64,000 bases of DNA from Deroplatys truncata. Its lineage: Eukaryota; Arthropoda; Insecta; Mantodea; Mantidae. The notes under the pieces were generated by a model, which saw only the letters and a list, made by a program, of their open reading frames with translations, had not been told where the DNA came from and ran no database searches. The DNA lies in NCBI GenBank assembly GCA_030765065.1, contig CM060987.1, positions 76,766,557 through 76,830,556 on the forward strand, read 5' to 3'. The translations under genes and the position numbers were made by a program. Shown one piece after another: positions 34,113 to 46,139 of this stretch; the first letter of the stretch is position 1, and each line of letters begins with the position of its first letter.

Positions 34113-34449
34113 TTACAAGCTAACGCATTGAAAAAGCATGGCATGTCCCCAATTGCTGTTTTCAGCTTCCGTGCTTCAGTCTCTCTCTCTGTTACCGCTC
34201 ACATCTGTAGTTGGGAGTAGTGTGTCTTGGTAAAGTTTCCTAGGTTTTCCCAGAGCCTAAGAAGAGGAATGTGGAGTCTAAGCTTTACGCACCCCGAGCT
34301 TCTACTACCATCATATATTCATTGTACCGATTAAAGGAGGATACATTCTGGCGAAAATTGCTTTAGCAATGTATTCCATGACCCATGGTAATACAATTTG
34401 TTTTATTGTGAATTATGAATCAGCTGTTTAGTGTTACACTCTAGGACTA

Positions 34450-34990
34450 TGACTAGGAGCGGAAGGAGACTTAACACCTCAACCTGTGGAGATCTTTTGT
34501 TCCTGAGAGGTAGGGTGAGGTGAGAGGAGACAGAGGGCGGCAGGACCAGGAGGCACGACAGGGCATATGACAGGTTCCCCACCATTTTCCAGATTGAAAC
34601 TCCCCAGATGGCAGCTGGTACAACCGGGTCCCCTCCCTGCTAGTCTTGTATATCCCACTGGGGGCCCGGGACTCGGAGACCGCTCCCACTCCGGGGAACG
34701 AAGCATCATTTTCCTCTGCCATGAAACGCCGAGACTCCCGCCGACACTTGCAACCCTGAAACATCCAAGCAGAAACGCGGTGAAGTGAAAGGATAATGAC
34801 ATGAAATGGAGGTATGGGAAATTCGGGGGATGTAATTAAGCCTCCTAGTATTCGCCTATCCACCGGGGGAAACCTCCGAAAAAACCCATGTGTCAGGAAG
34901 GTAGGCCGCGGGAATCAAAACCACGATCTCCCGAATGCGGGCCACAGACGTAGCTACCTGAGCTATCCCGGTCGGTTGCTACACGTTAAC
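34450..34990 (-). mobile_element. SINE-B-like element with long G+C-rich body
   Basis: On the - strand a tRNA-like head (GGGATAGCTCAGGTAGCTAC, then CCGCATTCGGGAG and a weak B box) is followed by GGTTTTTTCGGAGGTTTCCC. This is the central block also present at 51,450 and 56,550. The remaining ~400 bp is G+C-rich and gives open frames on both strands that look like by-products. The 3' limit is uncertain. Confidence 0.6.
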
Positions 34991-36310
34991 ATAAATACTT
35001 TCTACATAGATGACCCTTAAAAGCTTATTCCGTTTGAAAGGGGAGAAGTGGTATATTCATTTAATTGTCGTTATAGGAACGGTTTTACAAATTATTTTTA
35101 CTGGATACTACCCAGTTTTACATTAGGAGTAGAGACACGTTATTTTAGCTCCAACGCTTTTATATTCATGTTGAATAATTCTTAAGATTCTTAAGATTTA
35201 ATATCTTTAAATAGCTCGACTTCTGGACACAAGTAAGCTGAAGGAGAAATGCTTTATTCAATTACGATAGTACATAGTATGTTTAGTTCATATTGAAATA
35301 CTAGTAGAAGTGAATGTGATGTGGGCTTCTGTGAGGTAACTCAATTTTTTGCATTGCAATAAGAATTTATAATCTATTCTGACTGAAATGACTTGGCAGT
35401 CTATAAAATTAAAAAAATGCTTAGTTAATGTAGCAAATAATTATTTTACACATTTCCTGGACATGTTATAGAATGAGAAAACCGAAGCAGGCAAAGCATT
35501 ATTTTAAAATATATCGTATCTAGAATCAAACTCTGTCATTATTGCGTAGCATACTGACTTGCCTTACCTCACGCGAACTACACCAGTATTTTCCTTAAGT
35601 GTTGTTCAGTATTTCGTAACATATTGTCACACACGTATTATCACAATCTTTACAAGATCGGATTGGTTTGATGAAGAATCTGTCCTAGGATGAACTCTTT
35701 CAAACTCGTAGTAATAGCACTTAAAAATTGTAATTTTCTCATAGACGAAATATATTATAGGGTGATGGAGGATGTGTGGAATGATAAAAGGCCTTCATCG
35801 GAAGGGATCTTGGGACTATTGGCTACTAAAGAGGTATTATGTCATAATTACTAACAGGAAAAGTAAATTTATTTATCAGTCAAAGAGGGTACCAGTAGAT
35901 TTCAGTAGCATGTTAAATATTTTAAACTATTCCATATACTTCACGAGTCTCATTTGCCAATTGCCCATGGAGGACGAGACAGAATGTTCAGACAAATTTC
36001 GTCTAAACACAAGAATATTGCTCGTCATGATGTTGAACCGTGAAAGATAAAACAGAAAGGACTTGAAAAGATAATGTATGAAATCCATTATATTTTTAGA
36101 CTTTAATTCCTTTGTCGATCTTATGGATTTTCAGTCTCAATTTGTTAGAGGATGCAATTTTATAATAGATTATAAGGATCAGGTCAGCAAATTTGTTGTC
36201 CTCCAGTCTCTTGGACATATTTATATTGCTGAGAGCTCATTCGGTTTTTCAGTCCAATAATGGGAGAGAATTCTCCAACAAGGCTGTTAATAAACTTCAT
36301 GAAGTATAGC
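34991..36310. other. Spacer, no gene seen
   Basis: AT-rich, short frames without recognisable content. Confidence 0.4.
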
Positions 36311-37325
36311 TTGTGTAATATATCGTGACACTCCATATGCGCAAGAAAGGAGAAATGAGGAGAAGTGGTGAGAGTGGTGGGGAACAAGTGATATCAGAAC
36401 TCGGAGGTAGTCATACGCAACGCATTGTAAACAAATGTGTGAGGTTACCATGCATTTCAGCTCGCAGAAGTTGGAACACTGACCCCCACCTCTTATTATG
36501 CAAGTGGACTGGTCGGTGCTGTTGCGCATCAATTCTTCAGGAGTGGGGGACTCACCACGTTTTACACAAACTGTACTCCTGTTTGAAGATCGCTGATGGT
36601 AAGCCGCGGCACTCACAGTCAAGGCAGTGTTGAGAGAGCTAACCATGACATTGAAAATGTGGTTTCGGCTTGGAAACTAGATGAACAAACTAAGTGGTAT
36701 AATGATTGGCTACGCTTTATACAGTTGATGAAGATCTGGGCCTACCATTCTGTAATTAAAAACGCCAAATGATGCTTTTGAAAAGCAAATGTGGTGTATG
36801 ACAACTTTTCCTCAGCCAAAAAATGTTGCAAACCAAAAACAGCGAAATAGATGGAGAAATTCATAGACAATATTGAAAAACTGAAAAGCAAGGAACAGAT
36901 GATCTTGAAAAACAGCACCAATCGGGCTACAACCAAAGACGAAGAAATCAAAACTGTTGCTGTTCAAAGTTTGGAAAGGCAACAGCTCAGAAGTAATTGC
37001 TTGCTTGCTCGAATGCCCATGCTTGTCGAGACTGGGAACGGAAGCTTTATTCCACTGGACATGCGTCTCATACCTGTCAAACGTAAGGGACAAAAAAGAG
37101 GCGATGTCACTTGATTTAGCGGTTGTAAACAAACAGAAAGTCAGTGTACTGGCTGTGCCTCTCAAAACCATCCTACCGATACGCTTCAAACAGGGGCGAA
37201 TAACTGCGTAACGATGCATTGGAGGATCGAGGTTGCTTACCAAAAATGTTTCCCTCTGGGAGATCTATCGTTCCTCAGACATTGTCACAGAGGTTCTGAA
37301 ACATCCTGCATAGAGAGTGCCTTTT
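36311..37325. other. Coding-like stretch of unknown identity
   Basis: Several overlapping frames on both strands exceed what the neighbouring AT-rich DNA gives. On + one reads EKFIDNIEKLKSKEQMIL and LLARMPMLVETGNGSFIPL (36,851-37,114), with ENVVSAWKLDEQTKWYNDW just upstream (from about 36,651). Stops separate them. I recognise no family. It may be a dead transposon gene or a retroposed host gene. Confidence 0.3.
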
Positions 37326-37749
37326 AACGGGCGCTCTCTTTTTCATTACCTTGGTAACCGTACTCTTTAACGTTGGGTTCTTTAATTCACAATCAGTTTA
37401 TTAACGGGGTGATAATCAGCTCGGAGTAGGGCACGCAGAACATGTATCGCCGGAGCTCCTCGTCACACCAGGTGACTACCTCAGCTGCAAAGCGTACCTC
37501 TATCAAAATCAGATAGAGTGGGGCAGAACTCAGATAATTAAAATAATTTTGGAACCAGAGTTACTGGTAATTGTTGCACACCGACGCTAACTATACTTCC
37601 TGAACCGTTTGATCCTTACCGGGCCTCCCAGCTAAAGAGCAACCCCTTCTCCCGCCTATAATGTCAGTCAGTTAGGGATGTGATGGCATCGGCTATCATT
37701 TAAGGCCTCGATGTCAGGTTAAGCCGACGTCACATAGTCACTCCAACTT

Positions 37750-38370
37750 ACCCTCAAGGAGGAGGAACGAAAATTGTTCGGCGGGAGACAGTTTCGAAGA
37801 CTCTCAGCAAGAATAGACCTGTTTTCTCAAATACTTGTGTTAAATAAACATATGAATCTCTTAATCTTTGGTATTATCATTGAAAATTGCTCAACCGGAA
37901 GCAGTTTGGAGGCTTTTCAATAGGAAAACTGTTACATGTTCTAGAGAACAAGTTGTGGGGTGTTATCGCAAAAGCCCTTCCCTAATGGAAAAGATGGCGT
38001 GAAGAGGGAAGGTGAAAGAGAGCGGGAATCAATTTTGAGGTTTTTCAGCACGAATGGGCCTGTTTTCTCAACACCTTTTTGAAATAAAGATACAAATAAT
38101 GTTCTCATTCTCTTAGGAGCTGTATAGCAAAATCTACTTACTAACGTGAAAGGGGCTGGAAAATGTTCGGAGGGGGGCCATTTTGGGACAACTCAGTATG
38201 AATTAGGTATTTGCTTCATGATAAAATGATACGTTTGTCTGCCTTCATTCGTTTAGTGTCAGTAATGCGAAAACCATCCCTAATGGGCGACGGGGTTGGA
38301 AAACATTGGATGGGAAGCAATTTGGAGTATTTCTGGAAGAATGGGAAGTTTGGCACAATAAAGTTCAGGA
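37750..38370 (+). repeat. Degenerate tandem repeat, about five units of 110-150 bp
   Basis: Units share a TTTTGAGG..TTTTCAGCA.GAAT.GGCCTGTTTTCTCAA-type core at about 37,791, 37,904, 38,033, 38,171 and 38,320. AATAAA and CCCTAATGG segments lie between cores. Strongly diverged, so old. Confidence 0.6.
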
Positions 38371-39644
38371 GATAAAATTAAAATAATTGAATATCAGCAA
38401 CATTGTAATTACTTTCATTTATTTAATTGCAAATAAACAAGCATTTGGAAAATTGGTGGTTTACCATAACCGTCAATCCCTCGGGCAAAAACTGGTTTTC
38501 TGCTTACTCCTAACTAAAAGTTGGAAGGTATAGCAACAACTTATCAATGCTTCATCACGATATTTGGCAAAATCTTTCCCTTATTATACTACTACGAATT
38601 ATGAAATTGGGATATTCAGATTTGGCAACTTAGTGGGTTTATTTTAAAAATATGCTCTAGAATATTTTACTCCCATTATTTGAACAAAATGTAACAAAAC
38701 GGAACGCTTCTACAGATATGCTAGAATAATAGCAGCTTCAGTAAACTTTTAGCTTTTAAAGTAACTTCTCTGAACCTGAACGAGACCTAAGCATGTGGCG
38801 TGCGATCTTATTGCGTTAGTACAGCAATTATGGAAATATTTAAATCAGCAGTATTTGGTTCTTATACTCCCAGGGACTATTTACATTTATTTGCAAGAAC
38901 TTACTCATTTGTTAACCCAATCTCGTCTTCTTAACGTAAAGCATTTCACGGAATAGGTACAAAGTTTCATCTTCTATATTTCATATAGCAATGGTTATAT
39001 CCTTTCTGAACATGCTGTTTACTGGTGTTCTCGTGACAAGACTGTGACAGGGTTTCTTTTAGTTGAGGGTAAAGAACACATTCATCTTAATACACTTGGG
39101 TTGTAATGCAGCGGGTTTAGAATGTAAAATGAGACGATAAGGAGGACGCAAAGCAACTCGCGCAGAGCCAGGCGTGCAGCGCAGCCATTACCATATAAAA
39201 CAGCGTTTGCTCGTAAAGTGCTCTGCTTTACAGCTCGAGTCAACAAAGCATAGTACAAAAAAGAAGCTGTAAGTACAAATTACTTGATGCATGAATATAA
39301 CGTTATAGCATACGTAAGCTTTGACGTCAAAATTATTCCTTTTGGAACAAAAAGGCTGACAATGTATTATGCAAACCTAGCAATCCAAAAATGAGATATT
39401 CTCTTTAAAGCTTGTGTAAAGTTTATCCATAATTCCAGATCCATAATGTGTATAAAGTGCATCAGTACTACGATTGTTATTGCTTTACGTGCGTTAGAGT
39501 ATCACAAGGATGAAAAAGTACAGCTGTCGTTCCACAACCAATGCTGCAAAATTCTGCAACATGAGATAACTTAGACATTGAGACTTAGAGGCTTCCTCTC
39601 CAACTGTCAGAAGCATAGAAGTAGTATAAGATATTACTCAACCT
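38371..39644. other. Spacer; one TATA-like site
   Basis: No gene recognised. TATAAAA at 39,194-39,200 is followed 14 bases later by a GTAAAG/CTTTAC hairpin (39,214-39,232). Without a downstream frame I do not call a promoter. Confidence 0.35.
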
Positions 39645-40020
39645 TTTCAACCTTGTCCAACAAACGGCTCTTGTGGAAGAACACTTAATTTCATTAATTG
39701 ACCTAATAGTGGTTGAAACTATGGAGTCCGGAACTTAAAGTACTTATAACATTGCAAGTCGCCATTGGGGCTTGTCATCTCAATACAATTTGAGATCTCC
39801 TTGTGGTTTACCGGGAAAAACGTGAATCAGCTGGAGAATTTAGTTCCATGCCGGCAGGTTGCCAAGGTAGCTCATTCGTTAGAGCAACCGAACGGAGACC
39901 GGGAGATTCGTGGTTCAAATCCCGGCTATGGCGTTGAATTTTTCAGTCGCCTAATTGTTTTTCCAACCTTGTCCAGCATAGGGCTCGTGTGGAAGAACAA
40001 TTAGATCTAGTTAATATATA
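39645..40020 (+). repeat. tRNA-core repeat with a second tail upstream
   Basis: The full unit has the upstream arm, tRNA-like core (39,860-39,932) and tail. A copy of the tail (CAACCTTGTCCAACAAACGG.. GTGGAAGAACA) also precedes the arm at 39,645-39,690. The core has A box TAGCTCATTCGTTAGAGC and B box GGTTCAAATCCCGGC. Confidence 0.75.
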
Positions 40021-40462
40021 GTTAAGCTATTTTTAAGAATGCAAGTAAAACTTTCCAAGGAATTCCTCTCCCTCCAAGGTATAGCGTACGGAACTTTTGT
40101 TATTTTTTATTTTCTCAAAATGTGCCCAATTATTCTCATTAAATCTTAGTCATTCGGTAAATAAAAGTGTGTAAATTTCTTGTAACGTCCGTTTTGCTCT
40201 TTTTGAATTTTGTACTTTTCATAGGATAAAGACACAGCTTCTTAAAATATAAAACCTATGTCCACAGTACTACTTTGTCTGACGTTAACCATTTCTCTAT
40301 TCTTCGTTTATATTTTCCAGTATTTCAAACAGCACTCTTTATCATATTATGGTGGTGGTAGATACTGAGTATGTACAGTGTGTTTTAGATAAATGCAGCT
40401 CAGTAGTCTGTCGTATGAATTATTAGACGCTTTAGAGAATCACGTTTACTGACGTATCGACA

Positions 40463-40590
40463 CGTCTCTGCTTTAACTCTGTAACACGAGTATCTACTAT
40501 AAAGGCAGTAAAGGCATTTATAATATCGATAAGCAATTTTCATATTTCGTAATATACTTCGCCTCACTGCACAGCTAAAGCAGAGAAGTT
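40463..40590. mobile_element. Short TIR element, 128 bp, copy 2 of a pair
   Basis: TCTCTGCTTTAACTCTG at the left and CAGCTAAAGCAGAGAAGT at the right mirror each other and match the ends of 17,341-17,450. The interior differs. Confidence 0.55.
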
Positions 40591-40755
40591 GACGATAAGG
40601 TACCAGGACTTCAGACTGCAAAATCTCATTCTACAATGCACCTATTAGTTTACAACCATCACTTGAGCTTTCATGTGGCGGATTGGGAAAAGTTCTCCAG
40701 ATATGGAAGAGGGTGAGGAAAATAAATACTTGGAGTGGTCCAAAACTGTCTAAAT

Positions 40756-41523
40756 CCCTGTACAGACGGAGACATTTCTTGTACAAGAGATGGCGCCATA
40801 CAGAAAATATCTCCGTGTGTGCTTCATCTACTGGCATGCCCTGACATTGCTTCCAAATGGCATGCCAGTGAACGAAGCTATATTCCTTATCATCTGGTAG
40901 CCATTCCAAGAACATGGTTTGATTGCAGCTTTGATTTTATATGTTATGCTGAGTCCTTAAGCTTGTATATAATACTATTTGGTGTTTATTTATTATTTTC
41001 TATACATTTCTAAACATGGAATGATCCAAAGCTGCGACAGATGTGTTCACTGCGGCTTATAGCAAAGGAGCATGCCTCTACAACAATTCGCATAATAAGC
41101 ATGCAAGACAAAGGGCTTTGAAAAAATGCATGTAATGCATCAAAAGAAATAAGGCTTTAACAAACGTGGAAATTGCAAATAAGATTAAAAGTTTACACAC
41201 CACTTTTGTTACAGAGTTTAACAAAGTAAATAAATCCAAAAAATGACTCTGGAGGGCAACAAATTTACAAGCCCACAATGTGTTGCTTTGAAACATCGAT
41301 GTTTCTCAAGGAACCATCGTCAACCCACAAAAGGGACCAGCACGGCCGCTGCAGATATTTACACGAGCGATGGGGCTTCTCAAGCAACAGTAATTTTGAG
41401 GTTATCTGAAGTGGAGCCGTGTGTAAATACGTCCATGCTAGATGGGATACAACCAGTGGCGCAAGATTTGTACCATCGTATGGCGCCATATCTAGTACCA
41501 GAAATTTCTCCGTCTGTACAGGG
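40756..41523. mobile_element. 768-bp element with ~45-bp terminal inverted repeats
   Basis: CCCTGTACAGACGGAGA, ATTTCT and GATGGCGCCATA at the left (40,756-40,801) are mirrored at the right (41,480-41,523). Flanks are CTAAAT on the left and CTTAAG on the right. CCC-starting ends beside TTAA-like flanks suggest a piggyBac-type element, but the duplication is not clean. The interior has an 11-bp palindromic pair (40,830-40,869) and a 16-bp perfect palindrome (41,290-41,305). No transposase. Confidence 0.65.
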
Positions 41524-42784
41524 CTTAAGGGAAGGAAAACCCCGACAGAAAACTCTGGTCCTAGTGATAGGGCGCTGTGCATCAAGCTAGTAACTTGTTG
41601 TCAAAAGGATTTACAACCCGTAGAAAAATATGACAAAAGCAATGAAAAAAGAGGAACAAAAAATATAACGGCAGCATGGAATAAAAGGGGAATGGTTAAA
41701 TGAAGAGAACGTTATGAAGTATACATACGAACAAAACATTAATAAGCCATACCAGAAACAAAGACATAATCGAAGATAGAATACACGTGGGAGAGTAATA
41801 TATTGCTGGCGATTAGATGCTAAGTAAAGAGCAAGTAAAGATGTAGTCTTTGTTTACAGCAAATAAGAGAAATCAATCAAAACTTACAAATTTATAAATG
41901 AAAGGATATCAACGAATATATAAAATATTTAACCGAAAATTGTTCTTCAAAAATGTAATCCAATGGAATTCACAAATGTCAAGCCAATTAACAGGGGGGC
42001 CAAAATCGGAAGCAAAGAATAACAATTACTTACACATCTGTAAGAAACAATATCACCCAGCATCAGAATAAAGAATTAAAACTGTTTCTCCAGGGAATTC
42101 TATATAATAAGTAATGTGGCTTGAAATTCTGCTTCAAGGAGCTTTTATAAAATTCTGTTATATCGTTAAGATTTCACAAAAGCATGTTACTTATGACTGA
42201 ACGTTGAAATTTTAAATCATTGTCCACAATGGTGAATGCAATTTTTAAAATTGTATGAAATAGTAAATTTCTTATAGTGTCGTTCTAAAGCCCCATTTAA
42301 GTCCTCTCAACATAAGAAAAATTCCATGCTAAATATGCAAATCGAACCCAGGCTAGTGAATCAGCTAAGTTATCGCACAAACGCTATGATTGAACATATC
42401 AGATAGAGGCGCACCTTCCTATGTCCTTGATGTGTGAGATAGTCTACTATAGGTGAGCATTTTGTTATAGAATAAGGGAGAATATAGAATGTATGGTAAA
42501 TAACAATATGATATGTTTTAACAATAACAATGTTTAACAATATGAAACCTAACTCAATCCTAACCTCATATTGAAAGCGAATAAACGCGATAGAAGACTT
42601 TCATTTTGGACGAAGTTGAACACAAAGCAATGGAAACACTTCATTGATGTTTAAAATCCCAACTACACATTAAAGATTATCGGACGGTTGTCCACTATTT
42701 AATGAGATATGAGCATCACTAGCAAAACAGCAAGCTGAGTTTGATGAACAGGTTTACATGATTGTTGCAATATGGAAACGCTTT

Positions 42785-42823
<39 letters not shown>

Positions 42824-43365
42824 TTATTATTTTTACTATTATTTACATATTAGTAGTCTAGCCGACGTTGAAGGGATGGGCTTTTAGCTCCTAAATTATA
42901 ACTTCGCCATGTTATTGATACTACAATACTTTGATTCGGAATTAATAATCGACTGTTCTTGGTAATGTATTACCAATTCTTATATTACTTGCTGGTTCCT
43001 CCTTTGGAAAGCTGATTACGTGTTTGTATTGTAGCTCTTTTTTCAGTTGTATTTTGAACACCATCGGCCTTCTTTTCCCGTTAGCAATCCTTATGTAACG
43101 TGTAGAATGTGATTGAAAAATAATCCCTCCCTCAAAGCTGCTTATTTAGGAGCTAAAATCCAAAGCATTAATCAAGCAGGGCCTTCACTCTGCATCTAGA
43201 TGGCTGAGCATTACAGTTGTTCCAATACGGAGGAAATACGCCATGGCATTAAACATTGACGCATGGATTATGGTGAAGTGGCCAGTTCGTACGCTCACTT
43301 TGTGAAAGAAATAACAAAAGAGAACAAGAAGTTTCCTGCCTTGTGGTTATTACAGTATAGTAGTG
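41524..43365. other. Spacer with ATT microsatellite, no gene seen
   Basis: (ATT)n at 42,788-42,832. No recognisable coding content upstream of the transposase fragment at 43,366. Confidence 0.4.
42788..42832. repeat. (ATT)n microsatellite
   Basis: About 14 units. Confidence 0.95.
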
Positions 43366-43530
43366 CGTGTGATTCAACTCCGCCGCAGTTCATTATCTCG
43401 TTATCCTAAAGCTAATTTCCTTGGAAAATGGATCGGTCTAGGAGGACCCGTAGCATGGGCTGCTCGATCACCTGACCTTAGTCCTCTCAACTGCTAGTTT
43501 TGAGGTCACATGAAGAGTATGGGTATGCTG
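43366..43530 (+). pseudogene. Tc1/mariner-type transposase, C-terminal fragment
   Basis: Reads CDSTPPQFIISLS, corresponding to the DGAPPHF block, then after a frame step FLGKWIGLGGPVAWAARSP, then DLSPLN, a stop, and GHMKSM. This is the region around the last two catalytic positions of an insect IS630/Tc1-like transposase whose usual text is WIGRGGPVAWPARSPDL. Upstream catalytic parts are not seen. Confidence 0.75.
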
Positions 43531-43649
43531 AGGTGCTTCCTGGCGTGACGATTTTAGCTATTGACTACAAGACAGCTGCGTAGTTTTACAGTATTTTATT
43601 TTTTTCCGAATGATCATATACTATCTATGATATATAATGTTATTAAGGA

Positions 43650-43770
43650 CGCTCTTTAACTGCTATGGTTCTTAGCTTCCCATTCTATATTGGGCGTGAA
43701 AGGCCAGAAATTTTGCCTCTTTATCAGGCTTGAGGCTCTTTTACGTGCCGTAAATCTACGACACAGGATC
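43650..43770 (-). mobile_element. SINE-A, 3' fragment
   Basis: Only the last ~120 bp of SINE-A, ending at a TA microsatellite (43,774-43,786) where the head is missing. Confidence 0.75.
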
Positions 43771-44715
43771 TCATATATATATATAATGTTCACCAATATA
43801 CGCCCGACTACAATACTTGCATTGGAAGGCATGATAGTCGCTACAAGAATCTGCTGTGATGAAGCAAATTTTTAATACTTCAACAGTCATAAGTCCATGC
43901 AGAAGGAAAGCAGGCACAATTACTCAATCCTCAAATGAGCCCGGATGGAAAGAGCTGCTCAATATTTGACTCATAAGGATAAGGCAAGCCTTACCCACAC
44001 AGCTCATCCCAACTAAAATTCGAACTCGCCTTCCAGATTATGAGAGAAACACGCTATCCTCCACACAAAGTGGACATATTTGAAGGAAATTGGTGGTGCT
44101 GAACGGTGATAAATGAGATTACGGTGCTCTTCATGATGTACGTTCAGTTATCATTTTTTGTTTTTCTTAGACCAACGATATCGTCTCCAGGTATGCTTTT
44201 TCTTTCTTTCTTTACACAGAATGTTTCTAGATTAGACCGACAAACTTTGGGACCATATAGAAAGCCTTTTTTAAAAACTCTTTCTGTAAAGGCACCCATG
44301 GGTTGCAACACTTCGTATAAGTACAAAAGTAGTTTATGGGATTAAATTGGTTTCTCTTACAGGAAGGAATTAAAGTAATTAGGTATGTAAAGCTTGAATA
44401 AATAAATCGTTAGTGTTACAGGTATTCTGTTTATTGGTCCAAAATACAGAACAACTTTAACAAAACTTGCCAAAGGAAGAATGGTACTCGTAGATGCTAC
44501 CAGTCAGTTGGAGAGTAACCTTTGAAGAGTTTGTTTACTTCTGGAACTCGGCGTCATGCATTCACTCCTTTGATTACTGTCTGAGATCAACAGTTCATCT
44601 ATTTATATTTGTTGACTCTTCTGCTGCATTTCATTCTTCCACTCATTCTGTTCATTACTTATCCTAAGTGCAGTAAACTTCTCCTTGCTTACATGCAGAA
44701 CAATAACATTTTTAC

Positions 44716-44982
44716 ATGCACCACGAGGCAGCATCTGGTTCTGGTCGTGCGGCTCAGAAGACCAGGAACGATTTCCAAACTGAGCGCATTACGCAGATGA
44801 ACAGAGGTTCAAGGACGGTAGAGTCCTATGTGAACTCCGAGGCTGCGGAAGTAGTGCTGCGCCGTGCAAAGAACAATCCTTCAGTGAGTACCCGAGCTAT
44901 CGCTAACCAATTGAACATTAGTCATTCTATGATCTGGAGATTTCTGCAGGAACAGCCGTTGCATCCATATTATCATGAATAA
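44716..44982 (+). pseudogene. Tc1/mariner-type transposase, N-terminal helix-turn-helix fragment
   Basis: An 88-codon frame starting at an ATG. The diagnostic part is RRAKNNPSVSTRAIANQL, then NISHSMIWRFLQEQPLHPYY, the bipartite helix-turn-helix of the insect transposase family whose C-terminal part appears at 43,366. A TAA follows at once and the catalytic domain is absent. The order (C-terminal piece upstream of N-terminal piece, same strand) shows two separate fragments. Confidence 0.8.
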
Positions 44983-45227
44983 GTTCATTGTATTAGGCCA
45001 GGTAACTATCTATTGCCACATCAGTTTTGTAATTGATATTTGAATTAAACTACTATCCAAACAGACTAAGCAAACCGTATGCTATTCAAACCTGAGGTGT
45101 TATTTAATTCCCACGTTTCTGCGATCACATAGAATGAAAGTTGCTGTCAATGTGTGGAAAGGGATTATGAATGACTTCTTTGTGTGGCCATATTTTTTCC
45201 GCGGCAACTCAACTCCAGTACTTACGT

Positions 45228-45840
45228 ACGAGTGTAAGTCAATAAGTAACCGCACACTATTTTTAATTTTTATAGGTGGCTGTATCGGTTTATGCGCGCG
45301 CGTGTTTCTTTGTCTCCGCTCGTGGAATGTTTGACCGTTATCACTCCAGTGAATGTTGCATTGTTGCATAATAAGCATTGCTGCACCCCTCACGGTTTGC
45401 ACCAAAGAAGAAAAGCGTGTGGTTATCGGTTTTTTTGGGTCGTCTGAAGGTATACTAGGAGACAAAATCCATTCAAGACTTTTCGCACAATATGGGAGCA
45501 ATGTTTACTTCGACGAAATGTGCACGAATGGATTGAAAAGTTAAAAAATGATCGAAGAACTGTAAAGGACGTGGAAAAAGCAGGACGCCCATCCGTATCT
45601 ACTAGTGACGCCAACACTGAACAAGTCCATATGCTGATTCAGAGAACCGAAGATTGACTGTCGATAAAATGGCAAGCCATATCTATTTTGGTTCGCTTAA
45701 AAATGCCTTAAGGGGCCTGTCGATTCACCACAGACCAAGAAGTGAAGGAAGCATTGCATACATGGCTTGCTACTCAGACGAAAGCACTGGGTTTACCTAT
45801 ATTCGTATTAAAACATAAACCCTGGGTAAGCTCCTAAAAT
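45228..45840 (+). mobile_element. Internally deleted mariner element
   Basis: A mariner-like left end (GTCAATAAGTAACCGCACAC, TTTTTATAGGTGGCTGTATC) is followed by a decayed N-terminus: KEEKRVVIGFF at about 45,400, then KAGRPSVSTSDAN and EQVHMLIQR. It then passes directly, near 45,710, to the C-terminus FTTDQEVKEALHTWL (about 45,722-45,770). The catalytic centre is missing. No matching right inverted repeat was found. Confidence 0.78.
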
Positions 45841-46139
45841 CCTATCAAAGTAAAGGAAAAATCTCGCTCATGTATGTAGGCTTTCCAAATGCAATCTGCT
45901 CAATGATGAGTGTAATTAAACTACATTATATCGTTGATTGGTATTATTTAAATGACGAGAGAGCAAGTAAATATGTTAGAATAAAGAACGTTAACAATTG
46001 CTAGGTCAATATTCGCGAATATAAATAATAATTTATTGAGAATAACATATTTAAAATCACTGGAAACTTAATAATAATTAATATACGTAGCTTGTTAAAA
46101 TATGCAGTATTAAGATTGTTTCCTAAACTATCTACCTAA

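Noticed and set aside
34471-34863. 130-codon G+C-rich open frame on the - strand
   Set aside because: Coincides with a SINE-like repeat and several frames are open at once, typical of G+C-rich non-coding sequence.
36287-36646. 119-codon open frame on the - strand
   Set aside because: No recognisable domain and overlaps open frames on the other strand; kept only within the unknown coding-like stretch.
37750-38370. CRISPR-like array
   Set aside because: Units are long, diverged and without constant short repeats; the genome is eukaryotic.
44000-44065. Weak B-box match (GAGTTCGAATTTT) on the - strand
   Set aside because: No A box and no shared body with the SINEs; likely chance.
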